From Ancylobacter amanitiformis (GTDB taxonomy: Bacteria; Pseudomonadota; Alphaproteobacteria; Rhizobiales; Xanthobacteraceae): 64,000 bases of DNA. The notes under the pieces are model-generated. The model was not told the DNA's origin and made no database searches. It saw nothing but the letters and a program-made list of their open reading frames with translations. The stretch spans positions 124,001 through 188,000 of the forward strand of contig NZ_JAUSVR010000005.1 of assembly GCF_030814815.1 (NCBI RefSeq), in the 5' to 3' direction. Of this stretch, positions 8,924 to 18,359 are shown piece by piece. The first letter of the stretch is position 1; the number at the start of each line of letters is the position of its first letter. A program made the translations under genes and the position numbers.

Positions 8924-9460
8924 ATTCGTCGCCCTATGAGACCCGTCGCGCCGGAGAAGGAAGGCCCGCGCGTCAACGAAGACATCCGCATCCGCGAAGT
9001 GCAGCTCATCGATCAGGAGGGCCAGAATCTTGGCGTCATCCCGACTCGTGATGCCATTCTGCGTGCGCAGGAAGCCGGCCTCGACCTGGTCGAGATCGCG
9101 CCGAATTCCGTGCCGCCGGTATGCAAGATTCTCGATTACGGCCGCTTCAAGTACCAGAATCAAAAGAAGGCCAACGAGGCCCGCAAGAAGCAGCACATCG
9201 TCGAGATCAAGGAAATCAAGCTGCGTCCCGGCATCGACACCCATGACTACGAGGTGAAGATGAAGGCGATCCACCGCTTCTTCGAGGAAGGTGACAAGGT
9301 GAAGATCACCCTGCGCTTCCGCGGCCGCGAGATGGCGCATCAGGAGCTCGGCTACAAGCTGCTGAACAAGGTGAAGGAAGAACTCGCCCCCATCGCCAAG
9401 GTGGAAGCCGAGCCTTCGCTGGAAGGCCGGCAGATGATCATGGTGCTGGCTCCCCGCTGA
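8924..9460 (+). CDS. infC: Translation initiation factor IF-3, probable ATT start
   Basis: IF-3 binds the 30S subunit, blocks subunit joining and proofreads the start codon. The protein has the linker-flanked N- and C-domains of the family ([41 protein letters not shown]). The first ATG (8936) lies 21 nt from the good site AGGAG (8910-8914), while an in-frame ATT at 8924 lies 9 nt from it and adds the residues MRRP expected for this order. A rare start codon is the known basis of IF-3 autoregulation, because IF-3 itself rejects such starts. The resulting protein is 178 aa. Confidence 0.93.
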   Translation: MRRPMRPVAPEKEGPRVNEDIRIREVQLIDQEGQNLGVIPTRDAILRAQEAGLDLVEIAPNSVPPVCKILDYGRFKYQNQKKANEARKKQHIVEIKEIKLRPGIDTHDYEVKMKAIHRFFEEGDKVKITLRFRGREMAHQELGYKLLNKVKEELAPIAKVEAEPSLEGRQMIMVLAPR

Positions 9461-9494
9461 GCCGGTACCTTCACGACGACTGCACCTGCGTCAT

Positions 9495-9530
9495 CCCGGA
9501 ACGGCCGCGAGGCCGTATCCGGGTTGTTTC
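9495..9530 (+). terminator. Probable terminator of infC built on a dispersed palindrome
   Basis: CCCGGAACGGCC (9495-9506) pairs with GGCCGTATCCGGG (9511-9523) with one bulged base and a GCGA loop, followed by TTGTTT. The 5' edge CGTCATCCCGG recurs at 27644-27654 and inverted at 27803-27813, so the hairpin belongs to a repeat family. Confidence 0.6.
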
Positions 9531-9578
9531 GTGCGCGGGTTTTCGCTTGCGTGATCGCCGCCCGGGCACGGGCGCCCC

Positions 9579-10919
9579 TCAGTCCGGCAGCGTGCCGTTC
9601 TCCGCCAGCACGGCGCCGGCGAGATAGAGCGAGCCGGTGATGAGCACGCGCGGCGGCGGCGCCACCGGGAAGGCGCTCAGCCCATCCAGCGCGGCCGCAA
9701 CGCTCGGCGCGACCGAAGCGCTGATGCCATGGGCGCGCGCCGCGCTCGCCACCGCCTCCGGCGGCTGGCCCTTGTGCTCTCCCGGCACCGGCACGGCGAC
9801 GAGTTCACGCGCGAGCCCGGCGAAGGGCGCCAGGAACGCGCCGGAATCCTTGGTTCCCAGCATGCCGACGATCATGACCAGCGGGCGGGACACCCGGTCC
9901 TCGAGGTCGGCCAGCGCCGCCGCCAGCGCCTGACCCCCGGCCGCGTTGTGGCCGCCGTCGAGCCAGATGTCGACGCCCTGCGGCGCGTGCTGGGTGAGCG
10001 GGCCCAGCCCGAGCCGCTGCAGCCGCGCCGGCCATTGCGCGGCGCGCATGCCCTCCTCGAAGGCCGAAGCCGGCAGGCGGAAGGCAGGATCGCGCTGCCC
10101 GGCCACCCTGAGCGCCTCCACCGCCAGCCCGGCATTGCCGATCTGGTGCGGGCCGACGAGACGCGGGCGCGGCAGGTCCATGAGGCCGTCCTCATCGGCG
10201 ACGACGAGGCGCCCGCCCTCTTCATGGGCCTGGAACTGCTCGCCCATGATGCTGAGCGGCGCCCTGAGGCGGGCCGCCTGACGCTCGATCACCGCCAGCG
10301 CCTCGGGCGGCTGGCGCCCGATCACCGCCGGAACAAGGCGCTTGAGAATGCCGGCCTTCTCCCCCGCGATCTCCGCGACGGTGCCGCCGAGGAAATCGAC
10401 ATGGTCGATGGAGACCGGCGTGATGACGCTGACCAGCGGCGTCTCGATGACGTTGGTCGCGTCCAGCCGCCCGCCGAGCCCCACTTCCAGCAGCAGCACA
10501 TCGGCCTTCACCTCGGCGAAGAGCAGCATGGCGGCGGCGGTAGTGATTTCGAAAAAGGTGATGGGCGCGCCTTCATTGGCGTGCTCCGCGCGGGCGAGCG
10601 CCTCGGTGAGCGTGGCGTCGTCGACCAGCTGGCCGGCCAGGCGTATGCGCTCGTTGAACCGCACCAGGTGGGGCGAGGTGTAGACATGCACGCGCTTGCC
10701 CGCGGCCTCCAGCACCGCGCGCATGAAGGCGACGGTGGAGCCCTTGCCATTGGTGCCGGCGACATGAATGACCGGCGGCAGGCGCGTCTGCGGATGGCCG
10801 AGCCGCTCCAGCAGCCGCCACATGCGATCGAGCGAGAGGTCGATCAGCTTGGGATGCAGCGCCAGCAGGCGGGCGAAGATGTCTTCCACCGCATCCCGTG
10901 GCAGGGGCAGCGCCGGCAT
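9579..10919 (-). CDS. folC: Bifunctional folylpolyglutamate synthase / dihydrofolate synthase
   Basis: FolC adds glutamate to dihydropteroate and to reduced folates in the cytoplasm. The 446-aa Mur-ligase-type protein has P-loop GTNGKGST (55-62), the ITPVSIDHVDFLG segment, a Lys following in GEKAGILK, and the C-terminal domain signature WLDGGHNAAGG. It lies 7 bp downstream of accD on the same strand, the pairing also seen in gammaproteobacteria. Confidence 0.94.
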   Translation of the reverse strand: MPALPLPRDAVEDIFARLLALHPKLIDLSLDRMWRLLERLGHPQTRLPPVIHVAGTNGKGSTVAFMRAVLEAAGKRVHVYTSPHLVRFNERIRLAGQLVDDATLTEALARAEHANEGAPITFFEITTAAAMLLFAEVKADVLLLEVGLGGRLDATNVIETPLVSVITPVSIDHVDFLGGTVAEIAGEKAGILKRLVPAVIGRQPPEALAVIERQAARLRAPLSIMGEQFQAHEEGGRLVVADEDGLMDLPRPRLVGPHQIGNAGLAVEALRVAGQRDPAFRLPASAFEEGMRAAQWPARLQRLGLGPLTQHAPQGVDIWLDGGHNAAGGQALAAALADLEDRVSRPLVMIVGMLGTKDSGAFLAPFAGLARELVAVPVPGEHKGQPPEAVASAARAHGISASVAPSVAAALDGLSAFPVAPPPRVLITGSLYLAGAVLAENGTLPD

Positions 10920-10926
10920 GGCGACC

Positions 10927-11889
<963 letters not shown>

Positions 11890-11940
11890 CGGCGTGGCTC
11901 CGGACGGAAAACGGGAAGCGGCACGGGCGCGCCTTGGCAC

Positions 11941-11972
11941 GCCGGCTTTCTCATCTAATGCCGAAAGCCGGC
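11941..11972. promoter_or_regulatory. 10-bp perfect inverted repeat between trpA and accD
   Basis: GCCGGCTTTC (11941-11950) and GAAAGCCGGC (11963-11972) flank a 12-base spacer. It lies 52 bp before the accD TTG and 85 bp past the trpA stop. No T-run follows on either strand, so it could be an RNA processing or pausing hairpin or an operator rather than a simple terminator. Confidence 0.45.
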
Positions 11973-12057
11973 CAAGGGAAGGCGCCCGCAAGGCAATGCA
12001 GCATGCGGGCCTCGCAGGTGCACAGCTGCGGGGCCTCGCACATGAGGGCAGGGCGCG

Positions 12058-12909
12058 CTATTCGGCGGCCTCGCGCCGCACGCCGCGCACCGCCTGCGCC
12101 AACCGGGCGACCAGCGAGGTGACGGCGGAAACCGTGGCCGGCGTCGCGCGGTTGTCGCTGTCGAGGCTGGCGCGCAGCGCATCGACGATCGCCGAACCCA
12201 CCACCACGCCATCCGCCCCGGCGGCGATGGCGGCGGCCTGCTCGGGCGTGCGCACGCCGAAGCCGACCGCGACCGGCAGCACGGTGTGGCGCTTGATGCG
12301 CGCCACCGCCTCGCCGACCCGATCCGCGTCGGGCGTCGCCGAGCCGGTAATGCCGTTGATCGAGACGTAGTAGACGAAGCCCGCCGTGTTCGCGAGCACG
12401 GCCGGCAGGCGCTTGTCGTCGGTGGTCGGCGTGGCGAGGCGGATGAAGGCGAGGCCGGCCAGCAGCGCCGGCAGGCACAGCTCGTTGTCTTCCTCCGGCG
12501 GCAGGTCGACGACGATGAGACCGTCCACCCCGGCCGCCTTGGCGTCCACCAGGAAGCGGTCCACGCCATAAATGTAGATCGGGTTGTAATATCCCATCAG
12601 CACGATCGGCGTGGCATCGTCCTCCTTGCGGAATTCGCGCACCAGCTGGATCGTCCTGGCCAGCGTCTGGCCGGCATGCAGCGCGCGCAGGCCCGCCGCC
12701 TGGATCGCCGGCCCATCGGCCATCGGGTCGGTGAAGGGCACGCCGAGTTCGATCACGTCGGCACCGGCCGCCGGCAGCGCCTTGAGCACGGCCAGCGAGG
12801 TGTCGTAGTCGGGATCGCCGGCCGTGATGAACGTCACCAGCGCCGCGCGCGCTTCCGTGGCGCAGGCGGCGAAGCGATGGTCGAGGCGGGTTGTCGGGCG
12901 GGCGGTCAT
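12058..12909 (-). CDS. trpA: Tryptophan synthase alpha subunit
   Basis: TrpA cleaves indole-3-glycerol phosphate to indole and glyceraldehyde 3-phosphate and channels indole to TrpB. The catalytic residues Glu54 and Asp65 lie in [17 protein letters not shown]; the phosphate site GFGVRTPEQ and GSAIVDAL are present. It is 283 aa, slightly long owing to a C-terminal extension. Its start overlaps the trpB stop by 4 bp, which fits translational coupling of this complex. Confidence 0.96.
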   Translation of the reverse strand: MTARPTTRLDHRFAACATEARAALVTFITAGDPDYDTSLAVLKALPAAGADVIELGVPFTDPMADGPAIQAAGLRALHAGQTLARTIQLVREFRKEDDATPIVLMGYYNPIYIYGVDRFLVDAKAAGVDGLIVVDLPPEEDNELCLPALLAGLAFIRLATPTTDDKRLPAVLANTAGFVYYVSINGITGSATPDADRVGEAVARIKRHTVLPVAVGFGVRTPEQAAAIAAGADGVVVGSAIVDALRASLDSDNRATPATVSAVTSLVARLAQAVRGVRREAAE

Positions 12910-14138
12910 AGGCGGGTCCCCAGAATTTCCGCCACCTGCGGAATGTCCTTGTCGCCACGGCCGGAGAGGTTGACCACCATGAGATGGTCGCTCGGCAGGG
13001 TCGGGGCGAGATCGATCACCTTGGCGAGGGCATGGGCCGGCTCCAGCGCCGGAATGATGCCCTCCAGCTTCGACACCAGCTGGAAGGCGCTCAGCGCCTC
13101 GTCATCGGTGGCGGAGATATAGGTGGCGCGGCCAATATCGTGCAGCCAGCTATGCTCCGGGCCGATGCCGGGATAGTCGAGGCCGGCGGAGATGGAATGC
13201 GCCTCGGTGATCTGGCCGTCATCGTCCATCAGGAGATAGGTGCGGTTGCCGTGCAACACGCCCGGGCGCCCGCCGGTGAGCGAGGCGGCGTGCTGGCCGG
13301 TGGGGATGCCGTGGCCGGCCGCCTCGACGCCGAAGATCCGCACGCCGGTGTCGTCGAGGAAGGGATGGAACAGGCCCATCGCGTTCGAGCCGCCGCCAAT
13401 GCAGGCGATCAGGCTGTCCGGCAGGCGGCCTTCCGCCTCCAGCATCTGCTCGCGCGTCTCCCGGCCGATGATGGACTGGAAGTCCCGCACCATGCCCGGA
13501 TAGGGATGCGGCCCCGCCACCGTGCCGATGCAATAGAACGTATCGTGCACGTTGGTCACCCAGTCGCGCAGCGCCTCGTTCATGGCGTCCTTGAGCGTGC
13601 TGGAGCCCGACTTCACCGGCACCACTTCCGCGCCGAGCATCTTCATGCGGAACACGTTGGGCGCCTGCCGCGCGACGTCGACGGCACCCATATAGACCAC
13701 GCATTTCAGGCCGTAGCGCGCGCACAGCGTGGCGGTGGCGACGCCGTGCTGGCCCGCGCCCGTCTCGGCGATGATGCGCTCCTTGCCCATGCGGCGGGCG
13801 AGCAGGATCTGGCCAAGCACGTTGTTCACCTTGTGCGAACCCGTGTGGTTCAGTTCCTCGCGCTTGAAATAGATCTTCGCGCCCATGCCCTCGGCCGCAC
13901 CCGCGCGCAGATGCTCGGTGAAGCGCTCGGCGTAGTAGAGCGGGCTCGGCCGGCCGACATAATGCTTGAGCCCGGCATCCATCTCCGCCTTGTAGGCGGG
14001 GTCGGCCTTGGCCTGCTTGTAGGCCTCGTCGAGGTCGAGGATGAGCGGCATAAGCGTTTCGGCGACGAAACGACCGCCGAAAATGCCGAAATGGCCGTTT
14101 TCGTCGGGGCCGGTGCGGAAGGAATTCGGAACGTTCAC
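12906..14138 (-). CDS. trpB: Tryptophan synthase beta subunit
   Basis: TrpB condenses indole with serine using pyridoxal phosphate. The PLP lysine is Lys103 in HTGSHKVNN; the phosphate-binding GGGSNAMG and the family start [19 protein letters not shown] are present. The length of 410 aa is normal. ATGA overlaps link it to trpF upstream and trpA downstream, giving a trpF-trpB-trpA operon without the other trp genes, as usual in alphaproteobacteria. Confidence 0.97.
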   Translation of the reverse strand: MNVPNSFRTGPDENGHFGIFGGRFVAETLMPLILDLDEAYKQAKADPAYKAEMDAGLKHYVGRPSPLYYAERFTEHLRAGAAEGMGAKIYFKREELNHTGSHKVNNVLGQILLARRMGKERIIAETGAGQHGVATATLCARYGLKCVVYMGAVDVARQAPNVFRMKMLGAEVVPVKSGSSTLKDAMNEALRDWVTNVHDTFYCIGTVAGPHPYPGMVRDFQSIIGRETREQMLEAEGRLPDSLIACIGGGSNAMGLFHPFLDDTGVRIFGVEAAGHGIPTGQHAASLTGGRPGVLHGNRTYLLMDDDGQITEAHSISAGLDYPGIGPEHSWLHDIGRATYISATDDEALSAFQLVSKLEGIIPALEPAHALAKVIDLAPTLPSDHLMVVNLSGRGDKDIPQVAEILGTRL

Positions 14139-14842
14139 GACAGGCTCGTCTCTCTCGCGGGTGAAGTGTCGGCCGGTCGGGCGGGAGCGGTGGCGGCCGT
14201 GTCCGCCGCCCGCGCCGCGCGCACGAAGGCGGCGATACGATCTGGATCCTTGATGCCGGGTGCACGCTCGACACCGGACGATACGTCGACGCCGTCGGGA
14301 CGGATCAATCGCACCGCCGCGCCGACATTGGCGGGGTCGAGGCCGCCGCCCAGCAGGAAGGGGGCCGCGAAGGCCCGGCCGGCGATCAGGTTCCAGTCGA
14401 AGGGAACCCCGTTTCCGCCCGGCAGCACGGCGCCCTTGGGCGGCTTGGCATCCAGGAGCAGCCGGTCGGCCCGCCCGTCATAGGCGGCCAGCCGGTCGAG
14501 GTCGGCGGGCATGGCGATGCCGACGGCCTTCATCACCGGCACCCCGAACCGGGCGCGGAGGATGGCGAGCCGCTCGGGGCTCTCCGTGCCGTGCAGCTGC
14601 AGCAGGTCCGGCCGCACCGCCGCGACAATGGCGGCGAGCGTGGCGTCATCGGCATCGACGGTGAGCGCGACGATACGGGCACGGCCGCGCGCCCGCGCGG
14701 CGAGGGTCTGCGCGGTGGCGAGATCGACATGGCGCGGGCTGGGCGGGAAGAACACCATGCCCACCATGTCCGCCCCCGCACCGAGCGCCGCTTCCAGCGT
14801 CTCGGGGGTGCTGAGCCCGCAGATTTTGATCTCAAGCGCCAA
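14135..14842 (-). CDS. trpF: Phosphoribosylanthranilate isomerase, probable TTG start
   Basis: TrpF performs the Amadori rearrangement of phosphoribosylanthranilate. The catalytic Cys is in LEIKICGL and the Asp in GVDVSSGVE near the C-terminus. TTG at 14842 places the start directly before ALEIKICGL, as in relatives, with GAGGAG 6 nt upstream; a GTG at 14866 would read through that site. An Ala/Pro/Thr-rich extension of about 30 residues follows the barrel. It is first in the trpFBA operon. Confidence 0.93.
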   Translation of the reverse strand: MALEIKICGLSTPETLEAALGAGADMVGMVFFPPSPRHVDLATAQTLAARARGRARIVALTVDADDATLAAIVAAVRPDLLQLHGTESPERLAILRARFGVPVMKAVGIAMPADLDRLAAYDGRADRLLLDAKPPKGAVLPGGNGVPFDWNLIAGRAFAAPFLLGGGLDPANVGAAVRLIRPDGVDVSSGVERAPGIKDPDRIAAFVRAARAADTAATAPARPADTSPARETSLS

Positions 14843-14866
14843 GGCCGCCTCCTCGAAGAGAGCCAC

Positions 14867-15193
14867 CTAGCACGGAACCCCGGGCGGAGGCGAGATCTTG
14901 GTTCAGGAGAGGTTTGGTTCTGGCGGGGGCGAGGTCGTTGGTGCGTGCGAGCCGTGGCGAAGGTCTCGACGCCGGGTGCCCGCATCCCGGCGCCGCGCTG
15001 ATGGGCCGCCGCGTCGCAATTCCCATCGATTTGGGGGAAATCTCGGCCGCGCCGGCGCAATCAGCCCTTTCTCAGCGGCAATCGGCATGCTACTCAGGAT
15101 TATCTGTGAAATTATATATTTCACGTCAAATTTGTGAATATAGGCCATCGGGGCAAGCCGATCGTGCCGTATGCTGACCGCGGAGAAACGTCC
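14867..15193. other. Divergent intergenic region trpF / sulfate operon
   Basis: About 330 bp separates trpF from the sulfate-binding protein gene. The left part is GC-rich without recognisable signals. The right part (15095-15145) is a sharp AT-rich island carrying the dyads described separately, and must hold the promoter of the sulfate operon. Confidence 0.6.
15106..15137 (+). promoter_or_regulatory. Candidate operator of the sulfate uptake operon
   Basis: GTGAAAT (15106-15112) and ATTTCAC (15118-15124) flank TATAT in a perfect 19-bp dyad, followed at once by the 8-bp palindrome CAAATTTG (15128-15135). The pair lies 57-88 bp before the binding-protein start in an AT-rich island. It may be a repressor or activator site for sulfur control; no regulator gene is adjacent, so the protein is unknown. 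Confidence 0.5.
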
Positions 15194-16225
15194 ATGCGCC
15201 TGTCGCGCCGCCTCGTGCTCACCACGACCCTCGCCGCCGCCCTGGCGCCGTTCATCCTTGCGGGCACCGGCCCGGCCCGCGCGCAGGGGGCGCCGAATTC
15301 GATCCTGAACGCCTCCTATGACGTCGCCCGCGAGCTGTTCGAGGCAGTCAACAAGGAGTTCGAGCCGGCCGAGAAGGCCAAGACCGGCAAGGACATCAAG
15401 GTCAACCAGAGCCATGCCGGCACCTCCAAGCAGGCGCGCTCCATCGTCGAGGGCCTGGAGGCCGACGTCGTCACCTTCAACCAGATCACCGACATCACCT
15501 TCCTCGTCGACAAGGGCTATGTCGCCAAGGACTGGCAGACCCGCCTGCCCAACGCCTCCTCGCCCTGGTATTCGTTCCCCGCCTTCCTGGTGCGCGCGGG
15601 CAACCCGAAGAACGTGAAGAACTGGGACGACCTGGTCCGCGACGACGTGAAGCTGGTCTTCCCGAACCCCAAGACCTCGGGCAATGCGCGCTACACCTAT
15701 CTCGCCGCCTATGCCTATGCGCTGGAAAAGTTCAACGGCGACGAGGCCAAGGCCGACGCCTTCGTCAAGAAATTCCTCGCCAATGTCGTGGTGTTCGACA
15801 CCGGCGGGCGCGGCGCCACCACCTCCTTCGTCGATCGCGAGCAGGGCGACGTGCTGATCACCTTCGAGGCCGAGGTCATCGGCGCCCGGGATGCCTACAA
15901 GGACAAGAAGCTGGAAGTCGTGGTGCCGCCGGTGAGCCTGCTCGCCGAATTCCCCGTCGCCGTGGTGGACAAGGTGGTCGACAAGCGCGGCTCGCGTGCC
16001 GTCGCCACCGACTATCTCACCTTCCTTTATTCGCCGGCCGGCCAGACGGTGGCCGCGCAGGCCAATAACCGGGTGGTCGACCCCAAGGTGGCCGAGGAAT
16101 TCAAGGCCAAGTTCGCCCCCGTCCGCCTGGTCAAGGTCGAGGACGTGTTCGGCGGCTGGGACAAGGCGCAGAAGGTGCACTTCGCCTCGGGCGGCAAGCT
16201 CGACCAGCTGTTCGTCGCCCCCTGA
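15194..16225 (+). CDS. sbp: Periplasmic sulfate-binding protein of an ABC transporter
   Basis: This solute receptor delivers sulfate or thiosulfate to the CysTW permease. The 343-aa product has a signal peptide with SRRLVLTTTL, a hydrophobic core and an ARAQG cleavage site; the twin arginine could be Tat or Sec. Mature features match Sbp/CysP: LLNASYDVARELF-type start (here ILNASYD), QSHAGTSKQARSI, VVTFNQITDI, NPKTSGNARYTYLAA and FVDREQGDVLITFEAE. ATG at 15194 has GGAG 9 nt upstream. cysT follows after 240 bp that contain a terminator-like hairpin. Confidence 0.95.
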   Translation: MRLSRRLVLTTTLAAALAPFILAGTGPARAQGAPNSILNASYDVARELFEAVNKEFEPAEKAKTGKDIKVNQSHAGTSKQARSIVEGLEADVVTFNQITDITFLVDKGYVAKDWQTRLPNASSPWYSFPAFLVRAGNPKNVKNWDDLVRDDVKLVFPNPKTSGNARYTYLAAYAYALEKFNGDEAKADAFVKKFLANVVVFDTGGRGATTSFVDREQGDVLITFEAEVIGARDAYKDKKLEVVVPPVSLLAEFPVAVVDKVVDKRGSRAVATDYLTFLYSPAGQTVAAQANNRVVDPKVAEEFKAKFAPVRLVKVEDVFGGWDKAQKVHFASGGKLDQLFVAP

Positions 16226-16420
16226 GCCCCGCCGCGATCGGCCTTGCCGCGCGGCAGGCGCCGGGATGGTCCTGTTCGAACCCTGACTGGTTCCGGCAGA
16301 TGCTCCAGTTTGGGGCGCTCGTGCCCAAACAGGGGCCCCCGGCATGAGCCCCATGGCCAATCCGGCACGATACCGGGCGAAACCGGCGCGTCGTGCTGGA
16401 CATCTCATTGCCAATAGGTC

Positions 16421-16451
16421 ATGGCCGGGATCGTACCCGGCCATCGCTTTT
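16421..16451 (+). terminator. Intra-operon hairpin between the binding protein and cysT
   Basis: ATGGCCGGG (16421-16429) pairs perfectly with CCCGGCCAT (16436-16444) and CGCTTTT follows, a classical intrinsic terminator shape. It lies just before the cysT ribosome-binding site, so it probably lowers permease expression relative to the periplasmic receptor. Confidence 0.7.
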
Positions 16452-16465
16452 CAGGAATTCCGCCG

Positions 16466-17287
16466 TTGAACCGCGTCATCCCGGGCTATCCCCTCTCGCT
16501 CGGCATCACCCTGTTCTATCTCTGCCTCATCGTGCTGCTGCCGCTGGGCGCGCTGGTGTGGCAGGCGCTCGATGTCGGCTGGGAGCGCTATGTCGCCATA
16601 ATGAGCGGCGCGCGTACCGCGAGCGCCTTCCGCGTGACGCTGACCACGGCCGCGCTCGCCACCCTGTTCAACGCCGTCTATGGACTCGCGCTGGCCTGGG
16701 TGCTGGTGCGCTACGAATTTCCCGGCCGGCGCTTCATCGATGCGCTGGTCGATGTGCCCTTCGCCCTGCCGACCGCCGTGGCGGGCCTCGCCCTCTCGGC
16801 GCTGTTCGTGAAGAATGGCTGGTTCGGCGCGCCGCTCGCCGCGCTCGGCATTTCGGTCGCCTATACCCCGCTCGGCATTGCCGCGGCGATGGCCTTCACC
16901 TCGATCCCCTTCGTCGTGCGCACGGTGCAGCCGGTGCTGGAGGATCTCGCCACCGATGTGGAGGAAGCGGCTGCCACGCTTGGCGCCTCCGACTGGCGCA
17001 TCTTCGCGCGCATCATCTTCCCCGCGATCTTCCCGGCCTTCCTCACCGGCGCCTCGCTCGCCTTCGCCCGCTCGCTCGGCGAATTCGGCGCCATCATCTT
17101 CATCGCCGGCAACCTGCCGCTGAAGACCGAGGTCGTCTCGCTGCTCACCTTCATCCGCATCGAGGAATATGACTACCCCGCCGCCGCCGCGATCGCCTCG
17201 ACGCTGCTCGGCCTTGCCTTCGTCCTGCTGTTCCTGGTCAACATGATCCAGCTCTGGCAGCAGCGCCGCATCGGCACGGGAGACTGA
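16466..17287 (+). CDS. cysT: Sulfate ABC transporter permease CysT (CysU), TTG start
   Basis: One of two inner-membrane permease subunits for sulfate/thiosulfate uptake. The 273-aa product has about six helices and the coupling-helix motif EEAAATLGASDWRIFARIIFP. TTG at 16466 is chosen because AGGA lies 9 nt upstream and relatives begin NRVIPGYPLSLG. The in-frame ATG at 16421 lies inside the stem of the preceding terminator, which makes it an unlikely start. cysW starts 4 bp after the stop. Confidence 0.93.
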   Translation: MNRVIPGYPLSLGITLFYLCLIVLLPLGALVWQALDVGWERYVAIMSGARTASAFRVTLTTAALATLFNAVYGLALAWVLVRYEFPGRRFIDALVDVPFALPTAVAGLALSALFVKNGWFGAPLAALGISVAYTPLGIAAAMAFTSIPFVVRTVQPVLEDLATDVEEAAATLGASDWRIFARIIFPAIFPAFLTGASLAFARSLGEFGAIIFIAGNLPLKTEVVSLLTFIRIEEYDYPAAAAIASTLLGLAFVLLFLVNMIQLWQQRRIGTGD

Positions 17288-17291
17288 GGCG

Positions 17292-18230
17292 ATGAGCGAC
17301 CATTCCTCCCCGCAGCCGGCCGCTACCACGTCGAGCGCTACCACGTCGAGCGCTCCTTTTGGCGCCGTCTCGCACCCGCCGGCCCGCCGCATCCGGGTCG
17401 GCGACGGGCCGCGGACGCGGGCGCTGCTGATCGGCTCCGTGCTGTTCGTGACGGCGCTGGTTCTGGTGGTGCCGCTGCTGGCCATCTTCGCGGAGGCGCT
17501 GCGCCATGGCTGGGGCGCCTATCTCACCTCCTTCGCCGCGCCCGACACGCAATATGCGATGCTGCTGACCCTGTGCGTCGCGCTCATCGTGGTGCCGATC
17601 AATATCGGCTTCGGCATCGCCAGCGCCTGGTGCATCGCCAAGTTCCGCTTTCGCGGCCGCAACCTGCTGGTGGCGCTGGTGGAACTGCCCTTCTCCATCT
17701 CGCCGATCATCGCCGGCGTCGCCTATCTCTTCGTCTATGGCGCGCAGGGGCTGCTGGGGCCGTTCCTCGAAGCGCATGACATCAAGATCATGTTCGCCGT
17801 GCCCGGCATCGTGCTGGCGAGCCTGTTCGTCACCGCGCCCTTCGTGGCGCGCGAACTCATTCCGCTGATGATCGCCCAGGGGTCGGAGGAGGAAGAGGCG
17901 GCGGTGACGCTGGGGGCCGGCGGCTGGCGCATCCTGCGGCTCGTCACGCTGCCCAATGTGCGCTTCGCCCTGCTCTATGGCGCGGCGCTGTGCAATGCGC
18001 GGGTGATGGGCGAGTTCGGCGCGGTCTCGGTGGTTTCCGGCAATATTCGCGGCCAGACCAACACGCTGCCGCTGCAGATCGAACTTCTCTACCAGGACAA
18101 TAACGCCATCGCCGCCTTCGCGGTGGCCACCGTGCTGACCGCCGTCGCGCTGGTGACACTGGTGGTGAAGGCCATCATCGAGCGGCTGGACGCGGCGCGG
18201 GTGAAGGCGCAGGGCCGGCCGGGGCACTGA
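17292..18230 (+). CDS. cysW: Sulfate ABC transporter permease CysW
   Basis: The second sulfate permease subunit, 312 aa, has six predicted helices and the EAA-type loop EEAAVTLGAGGWRILRLVTLP. The cytoplasmic N-terminus is longer than usual and Ser/Thr/Pro-rich, partly from a duplicated 15-bp stretch near 17325. The expected next gene, the ATPase cysA, is absent: after the stop there are 129 bp and then the end of a convergent gene. Confidence 0.94.
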   Translation: MSDHSSPQPAATTSSATTSSAPFGAVSHPPARRIRVGDGPRTRALLIGSVLFVTALVLVVPLLAIFAEALRHGWGAYLTSFAAPDTQYAMLLTLCVALIVVPINIGFGIASAWCIAKFRFRGRNLLVALVELPFSISPIIAGVAYLFVYGAQGLLGPFLEAHDIKIMFAVPGIVLASLFVTAPFVARELIPLMIAQGSEEEEAAVTLGAGGWRILRLVTLPNVRFALLYGAALCNARVMGEFGAVSVVSGNIRGQTNTLPLQIELLYQDNNAIAAFAVATVLTAVALVTLVVKAIIERLDAARVKAQGRPGH

Positions 18231-18326
18231 GGGCTGCTTCCCTCTGGGGAGAGCGGTGAGGTGAGCGGGCACTATGCCCGGCAATCGTGTCGCCCCGCAC
18301 CCCGCACCGACCTGCTTCGCGGGCCA

Positions 18327-18347
18327 CCTCTCCCCAACGGGGAGAGG
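18327..18347. repeat. Palindrome CCTCTCCCC / GGGGAGAGG
   Basis: A perfect 9-bp stem with an AAC loop lies between the convergent cysW and ornithine cyclodeaminase-like genes. A second copy is at 28622-28640. It could act as a bidirectional terminator, but lacks T-runs; dispersed copies suggest a repeat family. Confidence 0.6.
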
Positions 18348-18359
18348 AAGAGTGCGAGG

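Noticed and set aside
16421-16465. ATG start for cysT at 16421
   Set aside because: It lies in the stem of a terminator hairpin and has a poor ribosome-binding site; TTG 16466 fits relatives.
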